DNA of 39,254 nt, taken from assembly GCF_021442385.1 (NCBI RefSeq), contig NZ_MUZA01000061.1, forward strand, positions 1 through 39,254, written 5' to 3'. Under the pieces are notes generated by a model. That model did no database searches. It saw only the letters and a list, made by a program, of their open reading frames with translations, and was not told where the DNA came from. Position numbers and translations under genes: made by a program. The stretch comes from Micromonospora sp. MH99 (GTDB taxonomy: Bacteria; Actinomycetota; Actinomycetes; Mycobacteriales; Micromonosporaceae). Of the stretch, positions 24,310 to 32,351 are shown one piece after another (positions within the stretch are counted from its first letter, which is position 1; each line of letters opens with the position of its first letter).

Positions 24310-24384
24310 AGCCGAACGCGTCGCCCACGTTCCGAGACTGATCTGTCACGCAAGTCCTGAGACCCGACACGGCCGGCAGCCGGC
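24310..24384 (-). repeat. Right copy of the imperfect inverted repeat
   Basis: GATCTGTCACGCA at 24340-24352 is the exact reverse complement of the left copy at 23646-23658. CGGCCGGCAGCCGGC recurs at 24370-24384; this 15-mer is itself nearly palindromic. Flanking bases to about 24310 retain partial similarity to the left copy. The right arm lies in the divergent spacer between two orphan genes. Confidence 0.6.
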
Positions 24385-24461
24385 CTGTCCGGGTGTGAGT
24401 CCGTCACGGTGGGCGAGAGGGGGCCAATGAAACTCCTCAGTTCCGATGGGATGCTGTAACA

Positions 24462-25004
24462 GTGGCCGGCGGATGGATGCGGAAGCAGATCAACGAGTTC
24501 TTGGCGTTGAAGGATCAGACCATCCGGTCCTGGAGTGGCGTGGAGATGGCGGTGCGGGGCGGCGACGGGCCGGCACCCGAGTTCGCTGACCAGGACGTGC
24601 CCTGCCTACATCTGTGGGCCCTGCACGCACGGACCGACTCCGGCGAGACGGTCACCATCGCCACTTACCAGGACGACGACCTGTTCGGATTGAGGATTGA
24701 CTTGAGTGCCGGGTCGAACGTCGATGACGTTAGCCATGGTTATCGACGTCGTAACCTGCCAGAGCTGCCCACGGGGCTGGTCCGGAAGGTGTCGATTGAT
24801 CTGGACGGTGACGTTATCGCCGAAGTCGGACTTCAGGTTGAAGGCCACGATCTGCTGCTGGTGGCCGGCGAAGCGGAGGAGACCTTCGAAGGCCGGCTCG
24901 TATGGCGCCGCCTTGACGAGTCTGTCCTCGCGTTCACTGACCCGAACACTGTCGAACAGATGCAGTGGGTACCAACTCGTGGGCGGCTACGAAGAATCAC
25001 CTGA
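24462..25004 (+). CDS. Unrecognised 180-aa protein next to the repeat cassette
   Basis: A soluble, acidic 180-residue protein with alternating beta-like segments (VTIATYQDDDLFGLRIDLSA; DLLLVAGEAEETFEGRLVWRR) and a C-terminal MQWVPTRGRLRRIT. No known family is recognised. The GTG at 24462 lacks a clear ribosome site; the in-frame ATG at 24477 is an alternative. Base composition is slightly lower in GC than most neighbours. It belongs to the accessory patch between the TetR gene and tRNA-Lys and overlaps the tail of the remnant on the other strand by 18 bases. Confidence 0.6.
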   Translation: MAGGWMRKQINEFLALKDQTIRSWSGVEMAVRGGDGPAPEFADQDVPCLHLWALHARTDSGETVTIATYQDDDLFGLRIDLSAGSNVDDVSHGYRRRNLPELPTGLVRKVSIDLDGDVIAEVGLQVEGHDLLLVAGEAEETFEGRLVWRRLDESVLAFTDPNTVEQMQWVPTRGRLRRIT

Positions 25005-25369
25005 TGCCTCACTGCGTGCCGGAGGAGCAATCTTGTTCGAGTACCTGGCCACCCCGTGCACCCTTGGACATCTCACTGCCCCGATGGCCGCTCGCCTCAA
25101 AGCCTCGTCGTCAAGACCGCGTTCTCGGCGACGCGACCACAGCTCATGCAGACCGTCCTCGATCGCACCTGGCTCCATGAGTCGATCGGCGGATGCAAGC
25201 GCGCTCAGGATGGTCAACTTGTCGGTGAGTACGACGAGTGTGCAGCGGCCTCGGCAGCGATGCCTCGCCCGGCGGCCTCCACGGCTCGCTGGGTCCCCTC
25301 CGGGCCTTGAACGATCTCGGCGAACAGGCCGAGTAGCCGTGAGTTGCGCACGAGTGGTCGGTCCGTCAT
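24987..25369 (-). pseudogene. Frameshifted remnant of a small protein gene
   Basis: Two overlapping minus-strand frames look like pieces of one protein of about 125 residues. The first starts at ATG 25369 (MTDRPLVRNSRLLGLFAE...) and stops at 25214. The second, in another frame, reads TLVVLTDKLTILSALASADR and on through LHELWSRRRERGLDDEALRR to a stop at 24987. A single-base shift near 25230 would join them. Alternatively the TTGA overlap at 25217-25214 allows two small coupled genes. No family is certain; the joined product resembles a short GAF-like or helical regulator. It lies directly beside tRNA-Lys. Confidence 0.4.
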
Positions 25370-25507
25370 CACCGGCCCTTGTAGCCGAGTGCTTGGACTC
25401 AGGAGGTGGCCCGACCAGCGACCGGGGCTACTGCTGTACTTCGCTGCTGTACCGGCCTGGATCATGGCAACAGCGGCCCTTCGAAGGGCCGCTGACCTGC
25501 GGAAGAG

Positions 25508-25579
25508 TGGGCCGCCAGGGACTCGAACCCTGAACCTATGGATTAAAAGTCCACAGCTCTGCCATTGAGCTAGCGGCCC
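25508..25579 (-). tRNA. tRNA-Lys (TTT anticodon)
   Basis: A complete 72-base cloverleaf on the minus strand. The acceptor stem GGGCCGC/GCGGCCC is perfect. The D arm is GCTC-AATGGCA-GAGC, the anticodon arm GTGGA-CTTTTAA-TCCAT has TTT as anticodon, and the T arm is CAGGG-TTCGAGT-CCCTG. The discriminator base is A and CCA is not encoded. A CAGGT-T-ACCTG palindrome lies just upstream (25587-25597). The DNA beyond its 3' end (lower coordinates) is the accessory patch, the usual side for tRNA-targeted integration. Confidence 0.97.
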
Positions 25580-25787
25580 GCGCGCTCAGGTTACCTGACA
25601 GTCAGCATCGCCGACTCTCGGCTTCCAGCCGGCCGTCGATGCCTGGTGAGCCCACGTGATCAACACCAGGTCGGCGAGGTGGCGGTGTCCGGGGCGCCGG
25701 ATACCGCCAGGTCGGGGAGGTGGAGTGGATCACGCCGGTCGCACGCCGTCATGCATGGCGGGGGACGGCTGGGGAACGGGTACGGGC

Positions 25788-26090
25788 ATGAGTGCGAGCG
25801 GCAGTCCGGCGGTGGCGGCTTCCGGGGAGGAGATCGGGCCGGACGGCGTACGTCAGCCGGGCGGGGAGGTGCACGCGTGGCTGCCCGGCCAGAACCAGAC
25901 CGTCTGCGGGCTGGCGCTCAGTCGGACCCGGCTGCGCCGCTTTCCGCACGTGCGCTTCGACTACCTGGGCAGCGACGTGCTCACCGAGGCGGACGCGGTG
26001 GGCTGGATCTGCCCGCGTTGCCTGGCGGCCACCCTCGGTCGCCGTGGCAAGGAGAAGCACGGCTGGGTCCGCGACTCGCCGCGCCCTTGA
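25788..26090 (+). CDS. Small conserved-type protein with Cys residues, function unknown
   Basis: A 100-residue protein with an N-terminal disordered stretch and a conserved-looking core: HAWLPGQNQTVCGLALSRTRLRRFPHVRFDY, then VGWICPRCLAATLGRR. One Cys in the first part and CPRC in the second could bind zinc. It resembles small actinomycete hypothetical proteins. The ATG at 25788 has only a weak GGGGAACGGG upstream. A nearby segment upstream is partly repeated before the next gene. Confidence 0.6.
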   Translation: MSASGSPAVAASGEEIGPDGVRQPGGEVHAWLPGQNQTVCGLALSRTRLRRFPHVRFDYLGSDVLTEADAVGWICPRCLAATLGRRGKEKHGWVRDSPRP

Positions 26091-26219
26091 TCGACTCTGG
26101 TTCAGGGAAGTCGGGCTGTCCCGGCCCCGCCGATACCCCGGGATGCAGGAAGTCGAGTGGATCAAGGACGCGGCGCGCGACTGCGGTTGACCGGCTGCTG
26201 GACGGGTACGGGGTCGGAC

Positions 26220-27302
26220 ATGCGGATCGTGGTGGTGGGGGCGAGTGGCAACGTCGGCACGGCGGTGCTGCGGCGGCTGCGCCGGGAGCGCGGCGTGGAG
26301 CTGGCCGGGGTGGTCCGGCGGTTGCCCGGCCCGCATGCCGGCACGCCGTACGAGCAGGTGGAGTGGCACTCCTGCGACATCGGTGCGCCGGGCGCGGCGG
26401 GCCAGCTCGCCGAGGTGTTCGCGGGAGCGGACGCGGTGGTGCACCTGGCCTGGCAGATCCAGCCCAGTCACGACCAGCGGGTGCTGCGCCGGACGAACGT
26501 CGACGGCAGCCGGGCGGTGTTCGAGGCGGTGGCGCGGGCCGGGGTGCCCGCCCTGGTGTACGCCTCGTCGGTCGGCACATATGCGCCCGGCCCGAAGGAC
26601 CACCCGATCAGCGAGCGGTGGCCGGCGACCGGGGTCTCCGGCTCGTCGTACAGCGAGCACAAGGCCGAGGTCGAGGCGCTGCTGGACGGGCTGGAGCGGG
26701 AGCACCCGACGCTGCGGGTGGTTCGCCTGCGGCCCGGTCTGATCTTCCAGCGGGACGCCGGTACGGAGATCACCCGCTATTTTCTCGGCCCCTTGGCGCC
26801 GGTACGACTGCTGCGCTTCGGCCGGATCCCCCTCGTACCGACGAATCGACGGCTGCGGATGCAGGCGGTCCACGCCGACGATGTGGCTGACGCGTACGCC
26901 AGGGCTGTTCTGGGTGATGCCCGCGGCGCGTTCAACGTCGCTGCGGACCCGGTGCTGACCCCGGAGCTGGTGGCTCGGCACTTCCACGGCTGGACGGTGC
27001 CGGTCGCCGCTCCGGTGCTGCGGGTGGCGGCGGCGCTGACCTGGCGGGCCCGGTTGCAGCCGGTGGACGCGGGCTGGGTCGAGTTGGGCCTGAACGCGCC
27101 GCTGATGTCCAGCGAGCGGGCCGAGACGGAGCTGGGGTGGGTACCCAAGATCGATGCGCTGACCGCGCTCAAGGAGCTGGTCGCCGGCATGGCCGGTGGC
27201 GACCACACGGCGAGCCCGCCGCTCTCCGCGGCGCGGACCCTGCCCGGCCGCCCCGCCGGCCTCCTGCACGCCCACCCGCCAGGCGAAAAGAACCCCTACT
27301 GA
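26220..27302 (+). CDS. NAD-dependent epimerase/dehydratase family protein
   Basis: A 360-residue extended-SDR enzyme. The Rossmann motif is GASGNVG (7-13), the serine of YASSVGTYAPG and the YSEHK catalytic pair follow, and VRLRPGLIF is typical of sugar-nucleotide epimerases and dehydratases. The C-terminus from about residue 325 is a Pro/Gly-rich tail. The substrate cannot be deduced; no sugar-biosynthesis neighbours are present. The ATG at 26220 has little ribosome-site support but matches the fold start exactly. Confidence 0.87.
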   Translation: MRIVVVGASGNVGTAVLRRLRRERGVELAGVVRRLPGPHAGTPYEQVEWHSCDIGAPGAAGQLAEVFAGADAVVHLAWQIQPSHDQRVLRRTNVDGSRAVFEAVARAGVPALVYASSVGTYAPGPKDHPISERWPATGVSGSSYSEHKAEVEALLDGLEREHPTLRVVRLRPGLIFQRDAGTEITRYFLGPLAPVRLLRFGRIPLVPTNRRLRMQAVHADDVADAYARAVLGDARGAFNVAADPVLTPELVARHFHGWTVPVAAPVLRVAAALTWRARLQPVDAGWVELGLNAPLMSSERAETELGWVPKIDALTALKELVAGMAGGDHTASPPLSAARTLPGRPAGLLHAHPPGEKNPY

Positions 27303-27305
27303 CGC

Positions 27306-27365
27306 GGTGATCAAGAGCTTCGCGTCAGAAAACCCGCCCGGGATGACCCAAACCTCTTGATCACC
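27306..27365. terminator. Convergent-gene inverted repeat, possible terminator
   Basis: Perfect 12-base arms, GGTGATCAAGAG at 27306-27317 and CTCTTGATCACC at 27354-27365, enclose a 36-base loop. It lies between the ends of the epimerase gene (27302, plus) and the lipoprotein gene (27443, minus). The arm sequence is AT-richer than the surroundings and looks like a recurrent intergenic element. Termination is inferred from position. Confidence 0.5.
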
Positions 27366-27442
27366 CGCAGCAGGCGCCGGGCGGCAGGCGGCAGCCGGCA
27401 GGCGGGCGGGCGGTGGGCGGCAGGGGGGCCAGGGGCCGGGGG

Positions 27443-28645
27443 TCAGGCGGGCTTGGGGCCGATCACCTCGGGGTTGCGGGCGCCCAGGAAGAAGATGCCG
27501 CGGTAGCCGGGGGTCTCGAACTTGCCGCTGGGATTGCGGCGCAACGGGGAGTTCTCGATCTTCATGGTGCCGGTGCGGTTGTTGCTCACGAAGAAGATCG
27601 CGCCGCCGCCCTCGTTGGCCTTGTTGTTCTCGATGACGGTGCCGGCGATCCGTACGGTGAACTCGTTGCCGTCGCAGTAGATCGCGCCGCCGCTGCCGCC
27701 GCCGGGCGTGCCGGACTTGGCCGGGTTGGCGCCGCTGCCGATCGCCTCGTTGTTCCGGAGCAGGCTGTTCAGCACCACCCAGGACACGCCGATGCTGCTC
27801 AGCGCCCCTCCGTTCGAGCAGGAACCGCCGTCGAAGGTGCTGCTCACGACGTACACCGGCTTGTTCTCGTACTGGCTCAGCACCCGGACTGCCGCGCCCC
27901 CCAGGTCCGGGCCGGTACGGTCGCAGCGGTTGTGGACGAAGCGCGAGTTGACCACCTTGAACCGCCCGCCGCGGACGAAGATCGCGCCCCCTCCGCCGCC
28001 CTCGGTCCGGTCGCCTGTGGAGTTGCCGTCGGCGAAGGTCAGGTTCTGCACGGTGAGCTGCGGGTGGTCCTGGTTCTGGCAGTGCGAGGTGGTGAAACCC
28101 TGGGCCTCGTCGCAGGTGTTCATGTAGAGGATGCGGCGCTGCCCCTGGCCGCTCAGCGTCACCCTGCCGCCGCCGTCGAGCACGATCCTCGGCCCGTTGG
28201 CGTTGCGGACCTTCGCGGTGGCGGCCATCTTGATCGTCACCGGGGCCGGTCCACAGTTGAACGTGATGACGCCCCCGGCGGCCACGGCCTTCACCACGGC
28301 CGCCGAGGTGCAGCTCGCCGGCGTGCCGGTGCCGATGGTGCGGGTCGGCTTCGACGTGTCCGCCGCGCGCGCCTCGGTCGGCACCGTGGCGTGGCCGTTC
28401 GGGTTGCCGGCCGCGAGCGCCTTGGCGGCCGGGGTGGTCGGCTTCGGGCTCGCGCTGGCTCCGGGGCCGCCGAGACCGTCCCGGCCCGCCGGTGCGACAC
28501 CCTGGTCGCCGGTCGCGAGGACGTCCGGCGTGGCCTGCGGGGTGGCCGACGCGCCGGCCGGAGCCGGATCGGTGGATCCGCAGGCGGGCAGGGTCGCGGT
28601 GGCGACACCGAGGACGAGCAGAGCGGCAAGCGACGTCATGCGCAC
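27443..28645 (-). CDS. Secreted lipoprotein with right-handed parallel beta-helix
   Basis: A 400-residue surface lipoprotein. The signal peptide ends in the lipobox LPAC (Cys22), followed by an Ala/Pro/Thr-rich linker to about residue 110. The rest shows repeated beta-helix rungs of the polymorphic/pectate-lyase-like type, such as LTVQNLTFADGNSTG, GGAIFVRGGRFKVVNSRF, GGAIYCDGNEFTV and GGGAIFFVSNN. Such domains bind or cleave polysaccharides; no catalytic motif is identified. GTG at 28645 lies seven bases after a TAGCAT hexamer (28658-28653), fitting a leaderless start; ATG at 28639 is the alternative. Confidence 0.82.
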   Translation of the reverse strand: MRMTSLAALLVLGVATATLPACGSTDPAPAGASATPQATPDVLATGDQGVAPAGRDGLGGPGASASPKPTTPAAKALAAGNPNGHATVPTEARAADTSKPTRTIGTGTPASCTSAAVVKAVAAGGVITFNCGPAPVTIKMAATAKVRNANGPRIVLDGGGRVTLSGQGQRRILYMNTCDEAQGFTTSHCQNQDHPQLTVQNLTFADGNSTGDRTEGGGGGAIFVRGGRFKVVNSRFVHNRCDRTGPDLGGAAVRVLSQYENKPVYVVSSTFDGGSCSNGGALSSIGVSWVVLNSLLRNNEAIGSGANPAKSGTPGGGSGGAIYCDGNEFTVRIAGTVIENNKANEGGGAIFFVSNNRTGTMKIENSPLRRNPSGKFETPGYRGIFFLGARNPEVIGPKPA

Positions 28646-28743
28646 CCGGGTGATGCTAGGAGCCGCGACGGCGTCACCACTAATCCGCCGGGCCGGTTTA
28701 ATGCCCCGCTAAGCCACGCCGGGCATCGGGACCACCGGGGCGC

Positions 28744-29493
28744 TCACGCGTGGGAGAGCGCGAAGGCCGTCAGGAAACCGGCGACCGTGATGAGGCCGAC
28801 CAGCAGGTGGGCGTTCTCGAACGCCTCCGGGACCATGGTGTCGGTGATCATGGCGAGGATCGCGCCGGCGGCCAGGGCGGTGATGGCGGCCAGCACCTCC
28901 GGCGGTGCGCCGCCCAGCAGGGTGTTGCCGACCAGCGCCGCCACACCGCTGATCAGCGCGATCCCCGTCCACAGCAGGAAGACGTACCGCCGGGTGCGGC
29001 CCGCCTGACGCATGCCTGCCGCGCTGGACAGCCCCTCCGGGACGTTGCTGAGGAACACCGCCGCCACGGTGACCAGGCTGACCGTGCCGCCGGCGAGCAG
29101 GCTGGCGCCGATCACCACCGATTCCGGTACGCCGTCCAGCAGCGCCCCGACCGCGATCGCCGACCCCGAGCCGGGCTGCTCGCCCTCGGACGGCTGCTGG
29201 TCACCCGAGCGCTTGCGGTGCCGTGCGCCGTGTCGGGCGAGACCCACGTTGGCCAGGGTGTAGGCGGTCGCGCCACCCGCCGCGCCGAGCACGGTGGGCA
29301 GCATCCCGCCCTGCTCGTGGGCCACGTCGATCAGCTCGTACGAGACGGCGGAGATCAGCACCCCCGCGCCGAACGCCATGATCGACGCGGTGATCCGCTG
29401 CGGCACCCGGGCGAAGAAGCCGACCGCCGCCCCGATCAGCAGAGCCGACCCGGCCAGCAATCCCCAACCACCCGCCTGCAACCACTCCGGCAT
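28744..29493 (-). CDS. ZIP-family metal transporter
   Basis: A 249-residue membrane protein with about eight helices and a histidine/charged loop (RHGARHRKRSGDQQPSEGEQ) in the middle. GALLDGVPESVVIGASL and FLSNVPEGLSSA match the metal-binding helices IV and V of ZIP transporters, which move zinc, iron or manganese into the cytoplasm. The ATG at 29493 is the natural start. It lies on the same strand downstream of the acetyltransferase gene (42 bases), possibly in one transcript. Confidence 0.85.
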   Translation of the reverse strand: MPEWLQAGGWGLLAGSALLIGAAVGFFARVPQRITASIMAFGAGVLISAVSYELIDVAHEQGGMLPTVLGAAGGATAYTLANVGLARHGARHRKRSGDQQPSEGEQPGSGSAIAVGALLDGVPESVVIGASLLAGGTVSLVTVAAVFLSNVPEGLSSAAGMRQAGRTRRYVFLLWTGIALISGVAALVGNTLLGGAPPEVLAAITALAAGAILAMITDTMVPEAFENAHLLVGLITVAGFLTAFALSHA

Positions 29494-29535
29494 TCCGGGG
29501 ACCGTACCCGCCGGAGCGAGGTCGGCAAACCGCGC

Positions 29536-30726
29536 TCAGAAGTCGGCGAAGAGGTACGGCACCCGGCGTCCGAAGATGTCGCGCAGCTCGGTGGCGGCGT
29601 CCGCAGGTACGTCGCCCAGCCCTCGCAGCGGCAGCTCGGCCGGGTCCAGCACCCCGTACGCCAGGGCGGACAGCCCGGCCGCGGTCAGCGTGGCCGTCGG
29701 CGTGCGGCCGTCGTCGTCGGCGACCAGTTCCAACGCGCCCGTCGTACCGTCGAGCAGGTGGGTGCCGGTCAGCCACCGGTCCCCGGTCAGTTCGATCCGG
29801 ACCCGGCCCGGGCCGACGGGCAGCCCGTGCAACGCGTCCAGCGACAGCAGCCGGGCCATCGGGGCGGACGAGCCCGGTCGGCCCACCCGCGCCTCGACGT
29901 GCACGTCCAGATCGGTCAGCCACAGCTCGGGCAGCTCGTCCGGCGGGACCTGGACGGTGACGCGCTCGACCTGGTCGACGTGCCGGGCGAAGAATTGCAA
30001 CAGCAGCGTACGGGCGAGGGGGTCGCTGGCGAGCAGTTCGTTGCCGTGCAGCGTGCCGCCGTGCTCGTCGATCCGGTACGTGACCGCGCCCGTGACCTCG
30101 CCGTCCACCCGGGCGGTGAGCAGCCAGTGCTCGTCCCGGTCCCGCAGGCCGGCCGCCCGGTGGTCGGGGAACATCGAGAAGCCGTGCCGGGTCTGCAGGC
30201 AGCGCTCGGTGAACGCCCGCCACGTTGGATAACCGGCGGCGATCCGCTCCCAGCCCACCTCGCCGGGCAGCTCGGCGCGGAGGAGTGAGCCCAGGTCGGC
30301 CGGGGAGAAGGTGACGGTACGCGGCTTGGGCAGCCCGACGTAGCCGAACCGGGCGTAGAAGCTGGGCCGGAACGGGTAGAGCGCGCTGAGCACGTGCCCC
30401 TCGTCGCGCATCTCGTCGAGGAGCTGGTGCAGCAGCTTGCGGACGTGCCCCTGCCGGCGGGCCAGCGGATGGGTGGCCACCCCGGCGACACCGGCCATCG
30501 GCAGCACCACCCCGCGCAGGTTCTGCCGCATCGGAATGGCCGAGACGGCCGCCAGCGTGGTGCCGTCCTCCTCCACGATCAGCGTCCGGTTGCCCTGGTT
30601 GTAGGGCAGGTAGTCGCGGAACTCCTCCACCCGGGCGGCACTGAGCGGCGATGCCTCGAAGGCGTACGCGGCCAGCGGAAAACTCGTCGTGAGACGTTCG
30701 TCGGCGGTCACCCGTCGGATGGTCAT
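29536..30726 (-). CDS. Eis-like GNAT N-acetyltransferase
   Basis: A 396-residue member of the Eis family, close to the usual 400. The N-terminal GNAT domain includes the acetyl-CoA site VATHPLARRQGHVRKLL, preceded by GVVLPMAGVAGVA and followed by YPFRPSFYARFGY. A second GNAT-like domain and an SCP2-like C-terminal domain follow, and the protein ends in LFADF, the Eis-type C-terminal carboxylate that takes part in catalysis. Eis enzymes acetylate aminoglycosides or lysines; this one's substrate is unknown. The ATG at 30726 is the natural start. Confidence 0.88.
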   Translation of the reverse strand: MTIRRVTADERLTTSFPLAAYAFEASPLSAARVEEFRDYLPYNQGNRTLIVEEDGTTLAAVSAIPMRQNLRGVVLPMAGVAGVATHPLARRQGHVRKLLHQLLDEMRDEGHVLSALYPFRPSFYARFGYVGLPKPRTVTFSPADLGSLLRAELPGEVGWERIAAGYPTWRAFTERCLQTRHGFSMFPDHRAAGLRDRDEHWLLTARVDGEVTGAVTYRIDEHGGTLHGNELLASDPLARTLLLQFFARHVDQVERVTVQVPPDELPELWLTDLDVHVEARVGRPGSSAPMARLLSLDALHGLPVGPGRVRIELTGDRWLTGTHLLDGTTGALELVADDDGRTPTATLTAAGLSALAYGVLDPAELPLRGLGDVPADAATELRDIFGRRVPYLFADF

Positions 30727-30816
30727 CCGCCTATCTCAACCCGCCGGCCGGGTGACAGCAACCGGATTGGCCCGATCCGTGGGCGACCGCGGCCCGACCC
30801 GCTGTGCCGACGCCCC

Positions 30817-31509
30817 TCAGCCGACCGGCAGGTGCCGCAGGTGTCGACGGCGGCGCAGCCGGACGGTGGCCACGGAGGCCACACCGAGGGCGAGCAGAGC
30901 GGTGACGGCGATGCCGTGCAGCACTCCCCGGGCGAGGTAACCGCCGTCGGTGTGGTCCACCGACCAGGTGGCGATCTCCCGGCTCGACCAGAACGGCGTC
31001 AGCTTCGCCCCCGATCCGGCCGGGTTGATCAGCATCTGCACCGTCACCACGGTGAGCAGCAGGAGCGTTCCCTCAAGTTCGCGGGGCAACAGCGCGCCGA
31101 TCAGCATCCCGAACGGCGCGGCCACCCCGACGGAGCAGAGCAGCGCCGCGGCCAGCCCGCCGTACCGCAGATCCGCGCCGTCGAGCATGGGGAGCAGGAA
31201 GAACGGTACGGAGATGACCAGGCCGACCGTCCACAGGCCGAGCATCCGACCCAGATAGAGGTGATGCGGCCGATAGCCGGCCAACCGCAGCCTCGGCTCC
31301 AGCTCCCGCGCGGCGGTGGTGGCGAACAGCGCGGCGGTGCTCACCGCCCAGCCCACGCCGAGCAGCAGCGAGCGGACGGACTGCCCGAGGTAGGCGTCCC
31401 GCCGGATCAGGTAGAAGGTCAACGGCATCAGCAACAACAGCAGGAGTACGCCCCGACGCCGCAGCAGTTCCCGCAGGGTCATCTCGGCGACTGTGACGAG
31501 CCGGTTCAC
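30817..31509 (-). CDS. ABC transporter permease
   Basis: A 230-residue membrane protein with six hydrophobic helices, ending in a basic tail. It is small and of the ABC-2 type by appearance. The GTG at 31509 overlaps the stop of the ATPase gene (GTGA) and follows GGGAGG, so it is preferred over the longer reading from 31542. It forms a PadR / ATPase / permease operon; the transported molecule is unknown. Confidence 0.8.
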   Translation of the reverse strand: MNRLVTVAEMTLRELLRRRGVLLLLLLMPLTFYLIRRDAYLGQSVRSLLLGVGWAVSTAALFATTAARELEPRLRLAGYRPHHLYLGRMLGLWTVGLVISVPFFLLPMLDGADLRYGGLAAALLCSVGVAAPFGMLIGALLPRELEGTLLLLTVVTVQMLINPAGSGAKLTPFWSSREIATWSVDHTDGGYLARGVLHGIAVTALLALGVASVATVRLRRRRHLRHLPVG

Positions 31510-32351
31510 GGGTGGCCTCCCTGGACGCCGGGCGTGCGCCACCCGGACTGTTGCGCCGGGGTCAGGTCGAGCACGGTGTCCACCCGGTCGAGTTGGTTGA
31601 GCAGGTGCGTCACCACGACGATCGCCGTGCCCGCGTCGCGCAGCGCGCGGAGCTGGTCCCAGAAGTTGACGTAGGTGCCCTGGTCGAAGCCCTGGTACGG
31701 CTCGTCTAGCAGCAGCACGTCCGGGTTGCTGAGCGCGGACATCGTCAGGTTGAGCTTCTGACGGGTACCGCCGGAGAGATGTCGGGCCTGCACGGCGCCG
31801 CCCGCCTCCCAGCCCAGCTGTCGGGCCGCTGCCCGGCCGGCGCGGCGGGCCGGCCCTCTGGCGACGCCCTGGCCGGCGCCGACCAGGACGAAGTGCTCGT
31901 CGGGCAGCAGGAAGTCGGCGGTGCCACCGGACTGGGGGCAGTAGCCGAGCTGCCCGGAGACCGTCACCTCGCCGCTGTCGGGTGAGATCAGCCCGGCGCA
32001 GATCCGCAGGAAGGTGCTCTTGCCGCAGCCGTTCGCGCCGACGACGGCGGCGATCTGTCCGGCCCGGACGGTAAGTGTCGCGTCGCGCAGCACGGTCTGC
32101 CGGCCGTACCGCTTGGTGATGCCCCTCGCGTGCAGCCGCACCGGCCCGGGCCGTGGCCCGGGGGCGGTGCCGATGCTCTCGACGATCGCGTTCGCGTAGT
32201 CCTGGGGCGGGCCGAAGACGACCCAGGGGTTCCCGCCCCCCTCACGCAGGTGTGTGGCGGCCTCGGCGACCACGTGCCGGGCGGCGTCGGCCGCGACCCG
32301 GCGCTGGTGCAGTTCCGCCGTGAGCGCGCGTAGCCAGTCGTCGGAGTTCAC
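31506..32351 (-). CDS. ABC ATPase with N-terminal HAAS-like domain
   Basis: A 281-residue protein. The first 60 residues (NSDDWLRALTAELHQRRV...VVAEAATHLREGGGNPWVVFGPPQDYANAIVES) look like a HAAS domain, a helical unit that is usually encoded beside PadR regulators. The ABC ATPase follows: Walker A is GANGCGKST, the signature is LSGGTRQKL, Walker B is VLLLDEPY and the switch His is in VVTHLL. The GTG at 32351 overlaps the PadR stop as GTGA. The fusion suggests the PadR partner domain senses or reports on the transporter; the domain call is by pattern only. Confidence 0.78.
   Translation of the reverse strand: MNSDDWLRALTAELHQRRVAADAARHVVAEAATHLREGGGNPWVVFGPPQDYANAIVESIGTAPGPRPGPVRLHARGITKRYGRQTVLRDATLTVRAGQIAAVVGANGCGKSTFLRICAGLISPDSGEVTVSGQLGYCPQSGGTADFLLPDEHFVLVGAGQGVARGPARRAGRAAARQLGWEAGGAVQARHLSGGTRQKLNLTMSALSNPDVLLLDEPYQGFDQGTYVNFWDQLRALRDAGTAIVVVTHLLNQLDRVDTVLDLTPAQQSGWRTPGVQGGHP

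Noticed and set aside
24380..24470. Group II intron
   Set aside because: A few phrases look similar to intron RNA, but there is no domain V, no reverse transcriptase frame and no clear boundary; it is mentioned only as something to test.
23355..25507. Integrated element with tRNA-Lys attachment repeats
   Set aside because: No second copy of the tRNA 3' end and no integrase or transposase gene are present in the window, so only a weak inference is kept.
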